Origin: an uncultured Lachnospiraceae bacterium | GTDB lineage: Bacteria > Bacillota > Clostridia > Lachnospirales > Lachnospiraceae | Direction of reading: 5' to 3' | NCBI GenBank assembly: GCA_958428365.1 | Contig: CAUAFT010000014.1 | Span: 1-64,000 of the forward strand | Length of the DNA: 64,000 nt | Part shown: piece by piece, positions 1-8,258 of the stretch | Numbering within the stretch: position 1 is the stretch's first letter | How the letters are laid out: every line of letters begins with the position of its first letter | Program-made: the position numbers and the translations under genes | The notes under the pieces: generated by a model | What the model was told of the DNA's origin: nothing | Seen by the model: only the letters and a program-made list of their open reading frames with translations | The model's database searches: none

Positions 1-14
1 GGAGGCCTTTTATT

Positions 15-1244
15 ATGGCAAACAGAAAAAAAGAAGTTTACAAACCAAAACCAATGACAGAAGGAAAAAGGAACCTTATCCAGGGATTACTTCAGGAGTA
101 TGATATCCAATCTGCGGAGGATATTCAGGACGCTTTAAAAGATCTGCTTTCTGGAACAATTCAAGATATGCTTGAAACGGAAATGGATGACCATTTTGGT
201 TATGATCGTTATGAAAGATCCGGTGAGCCTAACTACCGTAATGGTACAAAATCCAAGACTGTCCGTAGCAAATACGGTGAATTTGAGGTAGATGTGCCTC
301 AGGATCGCCAGAGTTCCTTTGAACCGCAAGTACTTTCAAAACGCCAAAAGGATATTTCTTCGATTGATGATAAGATTATTGCAATGTATGCAAAGGGAAT
401 GACCACACGACAGATTTCAGAAACCATAGAGGATATTTATGACTTTGAAGTAAGTGAGGGTATGGTATCTGATATCACAGATAAGCTCCTTCTAAGAATC
501 GAAGAATGGCAGAATCGTCCTTTGTCACCTGTGTACCCAATCGTTTTTATTGATGCTGTACACTTCTCTGTACGTGATGATGGGGTAATCAGGAAACTTG
601 CAGCATATGTGGTACTCGGTATTAATGAAGATGGTATGAAAGAAGTCCTAAGCATTGTTGTGGGCGAAAACGAAAGCAGCAAGTACTGGTTGTCTGTACT
701 GAATAGCCTGAAAAATCGAGGGGTTCAGGATATTCTCATTCTTTGCTCCGATGGTTTGACAGGTATCAAGGATGCAATCTCTGCGGCATTCCCTAAAACG
801 GAACAACAGCGTTGTATTGTACATATGGTGAGAGATACACTTAAATACGTTGCAAACAAGGATATGAAAGCTTTTGCAAAAGATTTAAAGACAATCTATA
901 CAGCTGCAAATGAGGAAGCTGCCAGAAAGCAGTTAGAGAGTGTAACCAAGAAATGGTCTGATCAATATCCAAGCGCTATGAATCGTTGGCATGAAAACTG
1001 GGATGCAATATCCCCGATTTTCAAGTTTTCAAAGGATGTTCGCACCGCATTTTACACTACAAATGCGATAGAATCACTGAATTCTTGTTATCGTAGAATG
1101 AACAAGCAGCGCGGCGTATTTCCAAGCTCCCAGGCACTGATGAAAGCTCTATACCTGGGAACTTTTGAGATTGCAAAAAAAATGGACAATGCCAATCCGA
1201 AACTGGGGAAAAGTTCACGGAGAATTAGAGATTATGTTTCCTGA
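15..1244 (+). mobile_element. IS256-family (Mutator-type) transposase
   Basis: Full-length 409-aa transposase of the IS256/Mutator family, which cuts and pastes its own element. The DDE catalytic residues are visible as D180 (FIDAVHF), D246 (CSDGLTG) and E353 (NAIESLN), in the usual order. The length fits the family (about 400 aa). A GGAGG ribosome site occupies the first bases of the window and the start is ATG 9 bases later. The left end of the element lies outside the window, so its terminal repeats cannot be paired. No frameshift is seen, so it could be active. Confidence 0.95.
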
Positions 1245-1261
1245 CAGGATGCTGATATAGC

Positions 1262-1337
1262 AGCAAAAGCTGGAACATCAAGAGTAAATATACGCCCAGA
1301 TTTCTGGGTGCTCTTGACATACCAGCTTATTTTTGCT
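1262..1337. repeat. Nested inverted repeat behind the transposase
   Basis: Three nested arms are visible: AGCAAAAGCTGG (1262-1273) with CCAGC...TTTTTGCT (1322-1337), CAAGAG (1279-1284) with CTCTTG (1311-1316), and CCCAGA (1295-1300) with TCTGGG (1303-1308). It lies 17 bases after the transposase stop and probably belongs to the right end of the element, as a terminator or a structure blocking read-through. The rest of 1338-1450 shows no gene. Confidence 0.6.
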
Positions 1338-1450
1338 ATTAAATAGACGACGGTTTAACCGCAGAAAACTGCTGTCAGGCCGCATCAATTATCATAGAAG
1401 ATTTAAATTTACAGAAAAAATTTCACACCGTCACCTTTTTGATACCCGTA

Positions 1451-2911
1451 TTATGAATTGGTAAATTTTTTTCTAAAGGCGGGATGAATATCAAAAATGG
1501 ACTTTTGATAATTAATTGTATCATCTTCGTAGTACATTCGATATTTTACTCTTTTTCCGGGTTCACGAATAACTTTCCTTAAAAAGCCAATTTGGTAAAG
1601 GAATGAGAGAGCTTCTTTGGCTGAATAGTTTTGATTTGTAATAGCATCACACAATTTTTCAGTTTTATCTATTCCGTCAATATGTGTTATGAGTGAAGGG
1701 CAGTCCCAATCCCATTTTTTACGAACACCAACAAATGACAAAATACATTTATCGATATTCTTACATGTTTTTGAGTATTCACCTACAAGGTCTATTAATT
1801 TCCAGTTCGAATATTGTAGTTCTGCAGGTGCAACCGCATTTTCTTCTACAGGTAAATATGTCTTTTTGCTAAACTCAAGAATTAGCCTACAAAATTGAAG
1901 CAATTCACGCGGACGTTGAAAAGTTCGTGTAATTATGTAATTACTAAGATAGTTCGCTTTCCCATTATAATAAATGTTTAGAGGATAGAACATATTCCAA
2001 TATTTATTAATATCTCTAAAGCGGGTCGGCATTGGTTCTCCCAAATAGTATGCTATTCTAGCTGCGACAAGTTGTTTTAGGCTAAAGAAATTGTTGTCAT
2101 CCCAAGATATAGTTGTTATTTCGCTTTTAGAATCAAATAGATCACTGCCTTTTGAAATAACTTCAAATATATCCGTTCTTAAAAACGCAACAATTTTAAG
2201 ATTAGTATACTCTCTTTTTAACTGACGAATTGCGAAGAATAATCCTCTTAGCCAGGCGTTCATATTATCGTTGTTTTTCCACGGCTCATCTAAATTATCT
2301 ATGACTATTGAAAAGGTGTTACTTTTTATTAAATGAGTTAGCTCCGCTTTGATTTTTTCTTTATCTTGTAAGGATAAGGATGTAAGACTTGAAAAATCCA
2401 ATTCAACTTCACCAAATGAACTTTGTAGCTTGCCACCTTTAAATACATTAAAAATTGCAGTAGCAAAACGTTTCCAAGAACTATCACTTAATACACCGTC
2501 TTGAATCAATTTAGATTTAAGTGAGTCATCAAAATATTCAATATATGGAATCGAAGAATATATTATTTCATTAAGAATAAAGTTTTTCCATGCTAATGAA
2601 TATTTAAAATCATCATTAAGAGGTTCGGAAAAATTATGTGAGTTTAGCCAATTCTCAATGTATACAAAATCTTCTCCATCAAATGAAATTTTAACTGGTA
2701 TGGTATTATCACTTTCCTGTGCTTCTTTTGCAAGTATTGAGAATAATGCACTTTTTCCGGCACCTTTGCGTCCCAATACTAGTTCTTTATCTCCGCGCTT
2801 GATTTCCTCATATTGTCTTGTTTTAATGAAATAGTGTTGCAAATTTTCATCTTCTTGTGCTCGGTCTTTTCCAAAAAGTTTTGTTAAATTGAGAGAATCT
2901 CGTTTAATCAT
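1451..2911 (-). CDS. P-loop ATPase, Sll1717-like
   Basis: A 486-aa predicted cytoplasmic ATPase. A Walker A motif GRKGAGKS sits near residue 50 and a Walker B-like segment FSIVIDNLDE near residue 205. The opening (an FGKDRAQEDENL stretch leading to the P-loop) resembles P-loop ATPases annotated as the Sll1717 family, whose substrate is unknown. I chose ATG 2911, with a GAGG site 8 bases upstream; an upstream in-frame GTG at 2926 overlaps that site. It follows the XRE gene by 21 bases and is probably co-transcribed with it. Such HTH-ATPase pairs occur on mobile elements, but a defence role is only a guess. Confidence 0.7.
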   Translation of the reverse strand: MIKRDSLNLTKLFGKDRAQEDENLQHYFIKTRQYEEIKRGDKELVLGRKGAGKSALFSILAKEAQESDNTIPVKISFDGEDFVYIENWLNSHNFSEPLNDDFKYSLAWKNFILNEIIYSSIPYIEYFDDSLKSKLIQDGVLSDSSWKRFATAIFNVFKGGKLQSSFGEVELDFSSLTSLSLQDKEKIKAELTHLIKSNTFSIVIDNLDEPWKNNDNMNAWLRGLFFAIRQLKREYTNLKIVAFLRTDIFEVISKGSDLFDSKSEITTISWDDNNFFSLKQLVAARIAYYLGEPMPTRFRDINKYWNMFYPLNIYYNGKANYLSNYIITRTFQRPRELLQFCRLILEFSKKTYLPVEENAVAPAELQYSNWKLIDLVGEYSKTCKNIDKCILSFVGVRKKWDWDCPSLITHIDGIDKTEKLCDAITNQNYSAKEALSFLYQIGFLRKVIREPGKRVKYRMYYEDDTINYQKSIFDIHPAFRKKFTNS

Positions 2912-2932
2912 TATTATATACCTCACTGCATA

Positions 2933-3502
2933 CTATTGGATTTTCCATTGATAACTATTATTTTTTTTGTCATGTCCTTTTTCATCAACGCTACTGCTAG
3001 AAGTAGGCCAGTTGATTTTCCATTCAAAATATTCGTCCTCTGAAATCTCTCCGCTTTTTAGCTGTTCTTTCCGCAGACACCATTCACGCAGAAATTCATT
3101 TACAAGACCATAATCAATCCACATACCGATAGGGGAATGAGCGGGCCATTCATCACTATCATTGTATCGAACGGATTTATCATCAGAAGCGTTGTACTTG
3201 CCGGGATTACGGACAAGCTGGAACAGATGAAAGGTGTTGCGGTTGTCCTCGTCAAGCCAGAAAAAAGTCTGCATAATGTCCTCGGCGCAGCCGGGGGCTT
3301 CGGTAATGAAATTGATATAATTGACATTCAAAATCCTAGCAATTTCCATGAGAGTATCTTTTTTGGGAACACGATAGCCGGATTCATATTGTGCTACACG
3401 AACGTCAGCGTTGCGTTCCTCATATCCCAGTTTCAAGCCTAATTCCCGTTGTGTCAATCCCCGAAATGTGCGGATTCTCTTAATTCGTTCTCCCAGTATC
3501 AT
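2933..3502 (-). CDS. XRE-family HTH regulator with C-terminal extension
   Basis: A 189-aa protein with an N-terminal Cro/C1-type helix-turn-helix (residues about 5-65: LTQRELGLKLGY ... VAQYESGYRVPKKDTL). An acidic/aromatic tail of about 120 residues follows that I do not recognise; it may be a sensor or protease-cleavable part. AAAGGA lies upstream of ATG 3502. It sits between a small membrane protein and a P-loop ATPase, all on the minus strand with short gaps, so it is probably the operon's own repressor. Repeated AT-rich operator-like sites lie in the divergent promoter region at 3955-4042. Confidence 0.85.
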   Translation of the reverse strand: MILGERIKRIRTFRGLTQRELGLKLGYEERNADVRVAQYESGYRVPKKDTLMEIARILNVNYINFITEAPGCAEDIMQTFFWLDEDNRNTFHLFQLVRNPGKYNASDDKSVRYNDSDEWPAHSPIGMWIDYGLVNEFLREWCLRKEQLKSGEISEDEYFEWKINWPTSSSSVDEKGHDKKNNSYQWKIQ

Positions 3503-3524
3503 AATCCTGTGTCCTTTCTGAAAA

Positions 3525-3848
3525 TTATATGGATAGCAACAAACATACAGCGTGACAGACTGCCATAATAAACGGACCGACTGTACGCGTTTTACTTTTT
3601 ATAACGATACCGATAATAAAGTCAACTGTCTGTACTATCAGCATTGCCACTGTGACAACAAATAGAATGGTAGGTGTATTTCTATATACAGGAATGACAG
3701 CGGCACACGTTAATGCAAAACTTCTGGCAAACATATACAGAGCGTTTGTCCGGCTGTTTTCCTTTTCTTTTATGACAGCCGCTATTGAGAAGCAAACGCC
3801 CAGAGCTGCACTGATTAGTGTTGTGTATGCGTTTATATAGTATATCAA
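3525..3848 (-). CDS. Small multi-pass membrane protein (TTG start)
   Basis: About 107 aa with three or four hydrophobic segments, a likely inner-membrane protein of unknown function. The open frame extends upstream to 4037, but the only good ribosome site, AGGAGGA at 3855-3861, stands 6 bases before a TTG codon (3848-3846). The upstream part is AT-rich repeat DNA with no ribosome site, so I place the start at the TTG. It ends 22 bases before the XRE gene and probably begins the minus-strand operon. Confidence 0.6.
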   Translation of the reverse strand: MIYYINAYTTLISAALGVCFSIAAVIKEKENSRTNALYMFARSFALTCAAVIPVYRNTPTILFVVTVAMLIVQTVDFIIGIVIKSKTRTVGPFIMAVCHAVCLLLSI

Positions 3849-3954
3849 AGTCTGTCCTCCTGCTCTTGGATAACGTTGCAAATCTTCTTTTATCCCCCTA
3901 CATTGTAACATACCTAAAATAATACGGCGACAAAAACTTATCAAAAATGCTAAA

Positions 3955-4042
3955 TTTAATAAAAAAGATAAATTTAACAAAAAAGCTATTGACGATAACG
4001 GAAATGTTAAGTATACTGAAAATACAAAGCTTAACAAAAAAG
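3955..4042. repeat. Three 13-bp operator-like direct repeats around a promoter
   Basis: TTTAATAAAAAAG (3955-3967), TTTAACAAAAAAG (3973-3985) and CTTAACAAAAAAG (4030-4042) are near-identical and lie on both sides of the excisionase promoter. Two copies are 18 bp apart upstream of the -35 box and the third lies just after the expected transcription start. This is a typical arrangement for a repressor site, perhaps for the neighbouring XRE protein or the excisionase itself. Confidence 0.6.
3989..4017 (+). promoter_or_regulatory. Promoter of the excisionase-integrase genes
   Basis: TTGACG (3989-3994), a 17-base spacer and TATACT (4012-4017) form a near-consensus vegetative promoter reading toward the excisionase gene at 4070. 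It is flanked by the three 13-bp repeats. Confidence 0.75.
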
Positions 4043-4069
4043 TTAAAATGAAAAAAGGAGGACGTGTAT

Positions 4070-4258
4070 TTGAAAAATGATTTATTTATAACAGCAGGAG
4101 AAGTGGCGCAGGACTTAGGCGTTTCCCAACCATTTGCTTATAAGTTGGTGTGGCAGATGAACGAAGAACTTGAAGCAAAAGGTTTTATCACAATCGCCGG
4201 ACGAGTAAGCAGAAAATATTATGAAGAAAAGTTTTATGGTATGGCGCAGGTAAATTGA
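4070..4258 (+). CDS. ICE-type excisionase-like HTH protein
   Basis: A 62-aa basic protein with a winged-helix/MerR-like fold suggested by FITAGEVAQDLGVSQPFAYKLV near the N-terminus. It resembles the small HTH proteins next to integrases in clostridial conjugative elements, which direct excision. The TTG at 4070 has AGGAGGA 6 bases upstream; an upstream GTG at 4064 is too close to that site. It ends 13 bases before the integrase gene. The element itself is wrecked, so it may be an orphan. Confidence 0.75.
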   Translation: MKNDLFITAGEVAQDLGVSQPFAYKLVWQMNEELEAKGFITIAGRVSRKYYEEKFYGMAQVN

Positions 4259-4271
4259 AAGGAGGGAGATT

Positions 4272-4736
4272 ATGGCGGCGTATAAAGACGAACAGCGGAG
4301 AACGTGGTATGTGTCCTTTCACTATTATGACTGGACTGGTAAGAATTGCCGGAAAGTCAAGAGAGGATTTAAGATCAAAGGGGAAGCGGCAGTTTTGGAT
4401 ATGACTTTTGCGGAGTTTGTAGAAGCCTATACCAGAGATATGAAGTCAAAGCTGAAACACAATACCTGGCTGACAAAGGAGCATATCTTGCGAACGAAGT
4501 TACTGCCCTATTTCAAGGACAAGAAAATGCGTGATATTCGTCCGAAAGATATTATCCAGTGGCAAAATGAGCAGATTTCCTATCGTGATGAAAAAGGAAA
4601 ACCTTATACTCCCACTTATCTGAAAACTCTGCAATCAGAATTGAGCGCATTGTTCAATCATGCGGTACGGTTTTATGAACTGAAAAGTAATCCCGTTGGA
4701 AAGAACCATATTCCGGTGATTACAACATTGTTATGA
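4272..4736 (+). pseudogene. Truncated tyrosine recombinase (ICE integrase)
   Basis: 154 residues match only the front of a Tn916/Tn1549-type integrase: an N-terminal arm-binding domain, then a core-binding SAM-like domain (DMTFAEFVEAYTRDMKS onward, including DIIQWQNEQI). The whole catalytic domain (R...HxxR...Y) is absent. The arm-binding domain also looks shortened between GFKIKGEAA and VLDMTF. The sequence runs out after the NPVGK segment, where it joins the tail of a response-regulator gene. GGAGGGAG precedes the ATG. It is not expected to recombine DNA. Confidence 0.85.
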
Positions 4737-4843
4737 GCCATATTCGCAACATACGGGAAAAGATAGAAGATAACCCAAGCAAGCCAATCTACATACAGAC
4801 GGTTTGGGGTGTGGGTTATCGGTTTAATCAAAAAATGGTCTAA
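4721..4843 (+). pseudogene. 3' tail of an OmpR/VanR-type response regulator
   Basis: In a different frame from the integrase fragment, this stretch encodes HIRNIREKIEDNP, then TVWGVGYRFNQ and a stop. That is the recognition helix and terminal hairpin of an OmpR-family winged helix. Nothing of the receiver domain is present, so it is a remnant left by a deletion or recombination joined near 4700-4720 to the integrase fragment. Confidence 0.75.
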
Positions 4844-4917
4844 TGATGATAATTTAGGTCAAACTGGGATACAAATTTATTCAAGCGGGAAAAGAATAAT
4901 ATTCAAAATTGAAAGCT

Positions 4918-4959
4918 GTAAAATTCCACGTTGAATTTTACGGTTTTCTTGCGTATAAT
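4918..4959 (+). promoter_or_regulatory. Toxin-antitoxin promoter with palindromic operator
   Basis: TTGAAT (4931-4936), 17 bases and TATAAT (4954-4959) form a strong promoter. A perfect inverted repeat, GTAAAATTC (4918-4926) and GAATTTTAC (4933-4941), overlaps the -35 box. This placement fits autorepression by the antitoxin encoded at 5004. Confidence 0.7.
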
Positions 4960-5003
4960 ACATATAAATGAAGAAGCTATATCAAGGAAAGGAAGTTGAT
5001 TTT

Positions 5004-5252
5004 ATGCCGAATATATTACCAGTCTCAGATTTGAGAAATTATAATGAAGTATTGAAAAATTGTCAGGTTGGAGAACCTGTGTTTTTGACCAAAAATGGCA
5101 GAGGCAAGTTTGTGGTTATGGATATTGAAGACTATGAGCGTGAGAAGGCTGAAAAAAAGTTGCTTATGAAGCTACAGGAAGCAGAAGAAGTAGTTAAGGA
5201 TGAAAGTGCCTGGATGAGTTTGGATGAACTAAAGAAATCTGTCGGTGTATAG
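5004..5252 (+). CDS. Phd/YefM-type antitoxin
   Basis: An 82-aa antitoxin. The N-terminal half (LPVSDLRNYNEVLKNCQVGE then PVFLTKNGRGKFVVMDIEDYE) is the Phd/YefM DNA-binding fold; the acidic C-terminus (EEVVKDESAWMSLDEL) should wrap and neutralise the toxin. I chose ATG 5004, behind AAGGAAAGGAAG; the in-frame ATG at 4968 lies almost on the expected transcription start. It ends 3 bases before the toxin gene, the usual tight coupling. A palindrome over the promoter suggests autoregulation. Confidence 0.9.
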   Translation: MPNILPVSDLRNYNEVLKNCQVGEPVFLTKNGRGKFVVMDIEDYEREKAEKKLLMKLQEAEEVVKDESAWMSLDELKKSVGV

Positions 5253-5255
5253 CCT

Positions 5256-5555
5256 ATGATGAAATTGCGGATTAACCCTATTGTAGCAGAGGACTTGAAG
5301 AGCATTAAAGAGTATATTGCTGAAGATAATGAAGAAATGGCAACAAAGACCATTGAGGAGATATATGCTCGAATTGAGAATATACAGCAATTTTTGTATA
5401 TGGGAGCTGATCTTGCTAAGAGGGTCAGCTTCTGGACGGATTATAAATATGTGATTAGTGGAAATTATGTTGTGTTATATAAGATTGGAAAAGAGTTTGT
5501 GGAGATTTACCGGGTTGTGAATCGATATCAAGATATTACGAGGATATTTGAATAA
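5256..5555 (+). CDS. RelE/ParE-family toxin
   Basis: A 99-aa RelE/ParE-superfamily protein: N-terminal helix LRINPIVAEDLKSIKEYIAEDN, then the beta-rich core YKYVISGNYVVLYKIG and EIYRVVNRYQDITRIF, typical of this fold. RelE members cut ribosome-bound mRNA and ParE members poison gyrase; the sequence alone does not decide which. ATG ATG at 5256 follows the antitoxin stop by 3 bases. It is the usual length and looks intact. Confidence 0.9.
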   Translation: MMKLRINPIVAEDLKSIKEYIAEDNEEMATKTIEEIYARIENIQQFLYMGADLAKRVSFWTDYKYVISGNYVVLYKIGKEFVEIYRVVNRYQDITRIFE

Positions 5556-5771
5556 GAAAGGGAAAATAGGTTATAGGAATTTAATAGAAATAATAACTAT
5601 CAGAGGGCTATAAGATTGATAAAGATGGAGAGGCAGATAAAAGGGTAAAAACTATAGAATAGTTGGATATAAGAGAAGATGCATATGAGAGATAAGCTTT
5701 TATTTATTGAATTATTGCTTATGAAAGAGGATGCCGACTGATTATGAATTAATAAAAAGTGGAGAATTGAT
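5556..5771. other. A+T-rich spacer before the RT operon
   Basis: Purine-rich, A+T-rich DNA with no gene. I find no convincing -35/-10 pair; the RT gene has its own ribosome site (GTGGAG near 5760). It marks the start of the strongly A+T-rich segment running to 18391. Confidence 0.5.
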
Positions 5772-8258
5772 ATGTTAAGGGAGATTGCTAATAAATTATT
5801 TGAATTATTTATAGTGAACCGAAATGCTATTGCTATTCAGCTTAAGGATGGGAATTATATTACCAAATACACAAAAATTACAGAGAATGATATTTATTGT
5901 ATGCTAAAAGAAAAAAAGTCTTTAGGTAGTTATCAACAATTATATAAAAGCCCATATGTGAAATGGATATGTTTTGATTTTGATTGTAAAGATAAAGAAA
6001 ATCCGAATCTTTTGGAATTATATAAAAAATGTACGTTACCATTAAATAATTATCTGAGAGCTAACAATATATCATTTGTTAATGAATTTTCTGGAAGAAG
6101 AGGTATTCATACATGGATTATTTTTGATGACTATTTGAAAAAGACTGATGCATTTAAGATTCTTAAAAGAATAAAGAATGCTGTGGTGTTTAATTATGAT
6201 GAGTCAGTATATGGTTTAGATGAATTTCCTGCAACTGGTAACAGCAAAGGTAACAAATTGGGAAAACAGGTAAAAGTGCCTCTGTCTTTTCATTCGTGTG
6301 GAAAGCAATCGTATTTTTTTCTAGGTGAATATACAGAAAATAGTTATGGAGAAGAATTTTATAAAGAACAGTTATTTATTTTAAATACTATAAAAAAGAA
6401 TAAGATATCAGAAGTAATTAAAATATTACAGTTAGAAGATGTTCAAATAGAAGTGCCATATAAAAAGATGTATATTACTGAATCATTGGATTGTGATGCT
6501 GAACAAGTTATTGATATATTATCTCAGACTCAAGTTTACAGACGAATATTTGATAGATTATTGCATGGGGAAGGTTTGTTAAAAGATTGGTTTGTAATGC
6601 TCGGTACATTAGGAAAAATAGAAGGCAATTCAAATATATTATGTGATGTATTTAGATATTGTCCGGATTTCTCTGAAACAGAAACGCAACGGCGTATATC
6701 ACAATTTGGTTATAAGTATTTTCCTGCTACGTTTTGTTATTTATATAATTTATATGATTTAGATATGGAAGAAGGTATTGATCCAAATGAAAATGGATTG
6801 CAGTATTTGATTCGACATCTAGATAAAAATATAGATATTCATACTTGGGACGAAAATGAAAAAACTTTCTTAGAGAAGAGTGAGTACACTGTACAAAAAG
6901 AAATTAATTATTTATTCACAAATGATGAAGTTCCTGTGGTTTCGGTATATCTTGATTTATTACATTTGACTTCCTATGACACTAGAAAAATTGATATTAC
7001 AATATCCAAAATTATGGAAGGTGAAACGATAGAAATTGAACCAAGAGATTGTTATGTATTTGAGAGAATTGAAGAAGAATCAAAAACGAGAAAAATGGTA
7101 TCATTAAGTGCATATGATCGGGTATTAACGTCACATATGGCATTAAATTTATTTTATGGTATGAGCAGAAAAATTAAGTCATTTAGTTATAATCCGAATT
7201 ATTTATCTGGAAATGATATGTTTTTTCATTGGTATAATTCATGGGGTAACTACTTGAGTAAGATACGTAAATTTTTAGAATTTGATATGTATGAGAATAT
7301 GTATGTCATAACAATAGATGTATCTCATTTTTATGATAGCATAGATTTTTTAGGCATATATAGGCTTTTTGATAATTATTTAAATCAACAAGAAAAAAAT
7401 ATACTTAAGGAATTGGTTGATTATAATGAAAAACTAATGAGAAAGATAAATGGTAGTAGAAAGGGAGTGCCTCAGGGGCCGGCATATGCGAGACTTATAG
7501 CAGAAACTTTTCTAGGAATATTGGTAGAAAATGTAATTGGAAAATTAGGTAATCCGAATGAAAAAATGTTTGTATATAGGTATGTTGACGATATTGTTAT
7601 ATTTCATGATGAAACATTGGTAAGTCAGACAATATACGATACTTTTAGTAATATATTTTCGGCATATGGATTAGCACTTAATCAGGAAAAAAGTAAAATA
7701 TACGGAAAGATTAAAGAGTTGTCGGAAGCGCAAAGATGTGAAATATTGAGAACAAATCAATTTCAATATGGACTTAGAGTGTCGGAGTATTCTTATTTAC
7801 TTGAAGATAAATATATCCAAAAAAAAGTAGCTGCAATTATTGAAGAAAAAGGTAAGTTTGACATTTCAAATATTGCATTTTTCTTTTCAACTTATACAGA
7901 TGAGAGAGCTAAAAAATTGTTTTTTAATAAATATGCAAAAGATATTTTTTCGTGCAAGTATGGGAGGGGAAGTGGATATTCATTATTTTACAAGTATATT
8001 TTAAGTAATAGAGAGATACTAGAGAACTGTATAGAAAACTCTCTGTTTGAGTTAATACCCATTAATAGTATAAACTTTTCATGCTGTTTAGCTGCAATTT
8101 ATTATGCATATAAAAACAGTGAATTACCACAAAGAGAGTATGAAATGTTGCTTGGAACATATATTTCTAACATTGAAGTAGATATAGAAAATATAAAGAG
8201 GGAGGAAGACAGAAGCATATTATTATCATTGGCTAGTCAAAAGAAAAATGAAAGATAA
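5772..8258 (+). CDS. Primase-polymerase / reverse transcriptase fusion (defence RT)
   Basis: 828 aa. The N-terminal third carries archaeo-eukaryotic primase (AEP) signatures: FDFD (68-71), SGRRGIHTW (107-115) and LGKQVKVPLSFHSCGK (163-178), equivalent to the metal-binding DxD, the SxH region and the nucleotide-binding strand. A helical linker follows. The second half is a reverse transcriptase: motif A ITIDVSHFYD (D516), motif B SRKGVPQGPAYARL (562-575), motif C YVDD (604-607) and motif D GLALNQEKSK. The RT is not of group II intron type: no maturase X/thumb or HNH domain is seen. A roughly 140-aa helical tail closes the protein. From memory, AEP-RT fusions form defence group UG10 (DRT type 7). 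The gene overlaps its 850-aa partner by 11 bases. Strong A+T bias suggests transfer. Confidence 0.9.
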   Translation: MLREIANKLFELFIVNRNAIAIQLKDGNYITKYTKITENDIYCMLKEKKSLGSYQQLYKSPYVKWICFDFDCKDKENPNLLELYKKCTLPLNNYLRANNISFVNEFSGRRGIHTWIIFDDYLKKTDAFKILKRIKNAVVFNYDESVYGLDEFPATGNSKGNKLGKQVKVPLSFHSCGKQSYFFLGEYTENSYGEEFYKEQLFILNTIKKNKISEVIKILQLEDVQIEVPYKKMYITESLDCDAEQVIDILSQTQVYRRIFDRLLHGEGLLKDWFVMLGTLGKIEGNSNILCDVFRYCPDFSETETQRRISQFGYKYFPATFCYLYNLYDLDMEEGIDPNENGLQYLIRHLDKNIDIHTWDENEKTFLEKSEYTVQKEINYLFTNDEVPVVSVYLDLLHLTSYDTRKIDITISKIMEGETIEIEPRDCYVFERIEEESKTRKMVSLSAYDRVLTSHMALNLFYGMSRKIKSFSYNPNYLSGNDMFFHWYNSWGNYLSKIRKFLEFDMYENMYVITIDVSHFYDSIDFLGIYRLFDNYLNQQEKNILKELVDYNEKLMRKINGSRKGVPQGPAYARLIAETFLGILVENVIGKLGNPNEKMFVYRYVDDIVIFHDETLVSQTIYDTFSNIFSAYGLALNQEKSKIYGKIKELSEAQRCEILRTNQFQYGLRVSEYSYLLEDKYIQKKVAAIIEEKGKFDISNIAFFFSTYTDERAKKLFFNKYAKDIFSCKYGRGSGYSLFYKYILSNREILENCIENSLFELIPINSINFSCCLAAIYYAYKNSELPQREYEMLLGTYISNIEVDIENIKREEDRSILLSLASQKKNER

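Noticed and set aside
3100..3442. ORFs on both strands inside the XRE gene
   Set aside because: They are shadows of the XRE gene; neither has a ribosome site or domain.
5772..8258. Retron, group II intron or diversity-generating RT
   Set aside because: No msr/msd-like region, maturase or HNH domain, template/variable repeat pair or target gene is seen; the N-terminal AEP motifs point to a different class.
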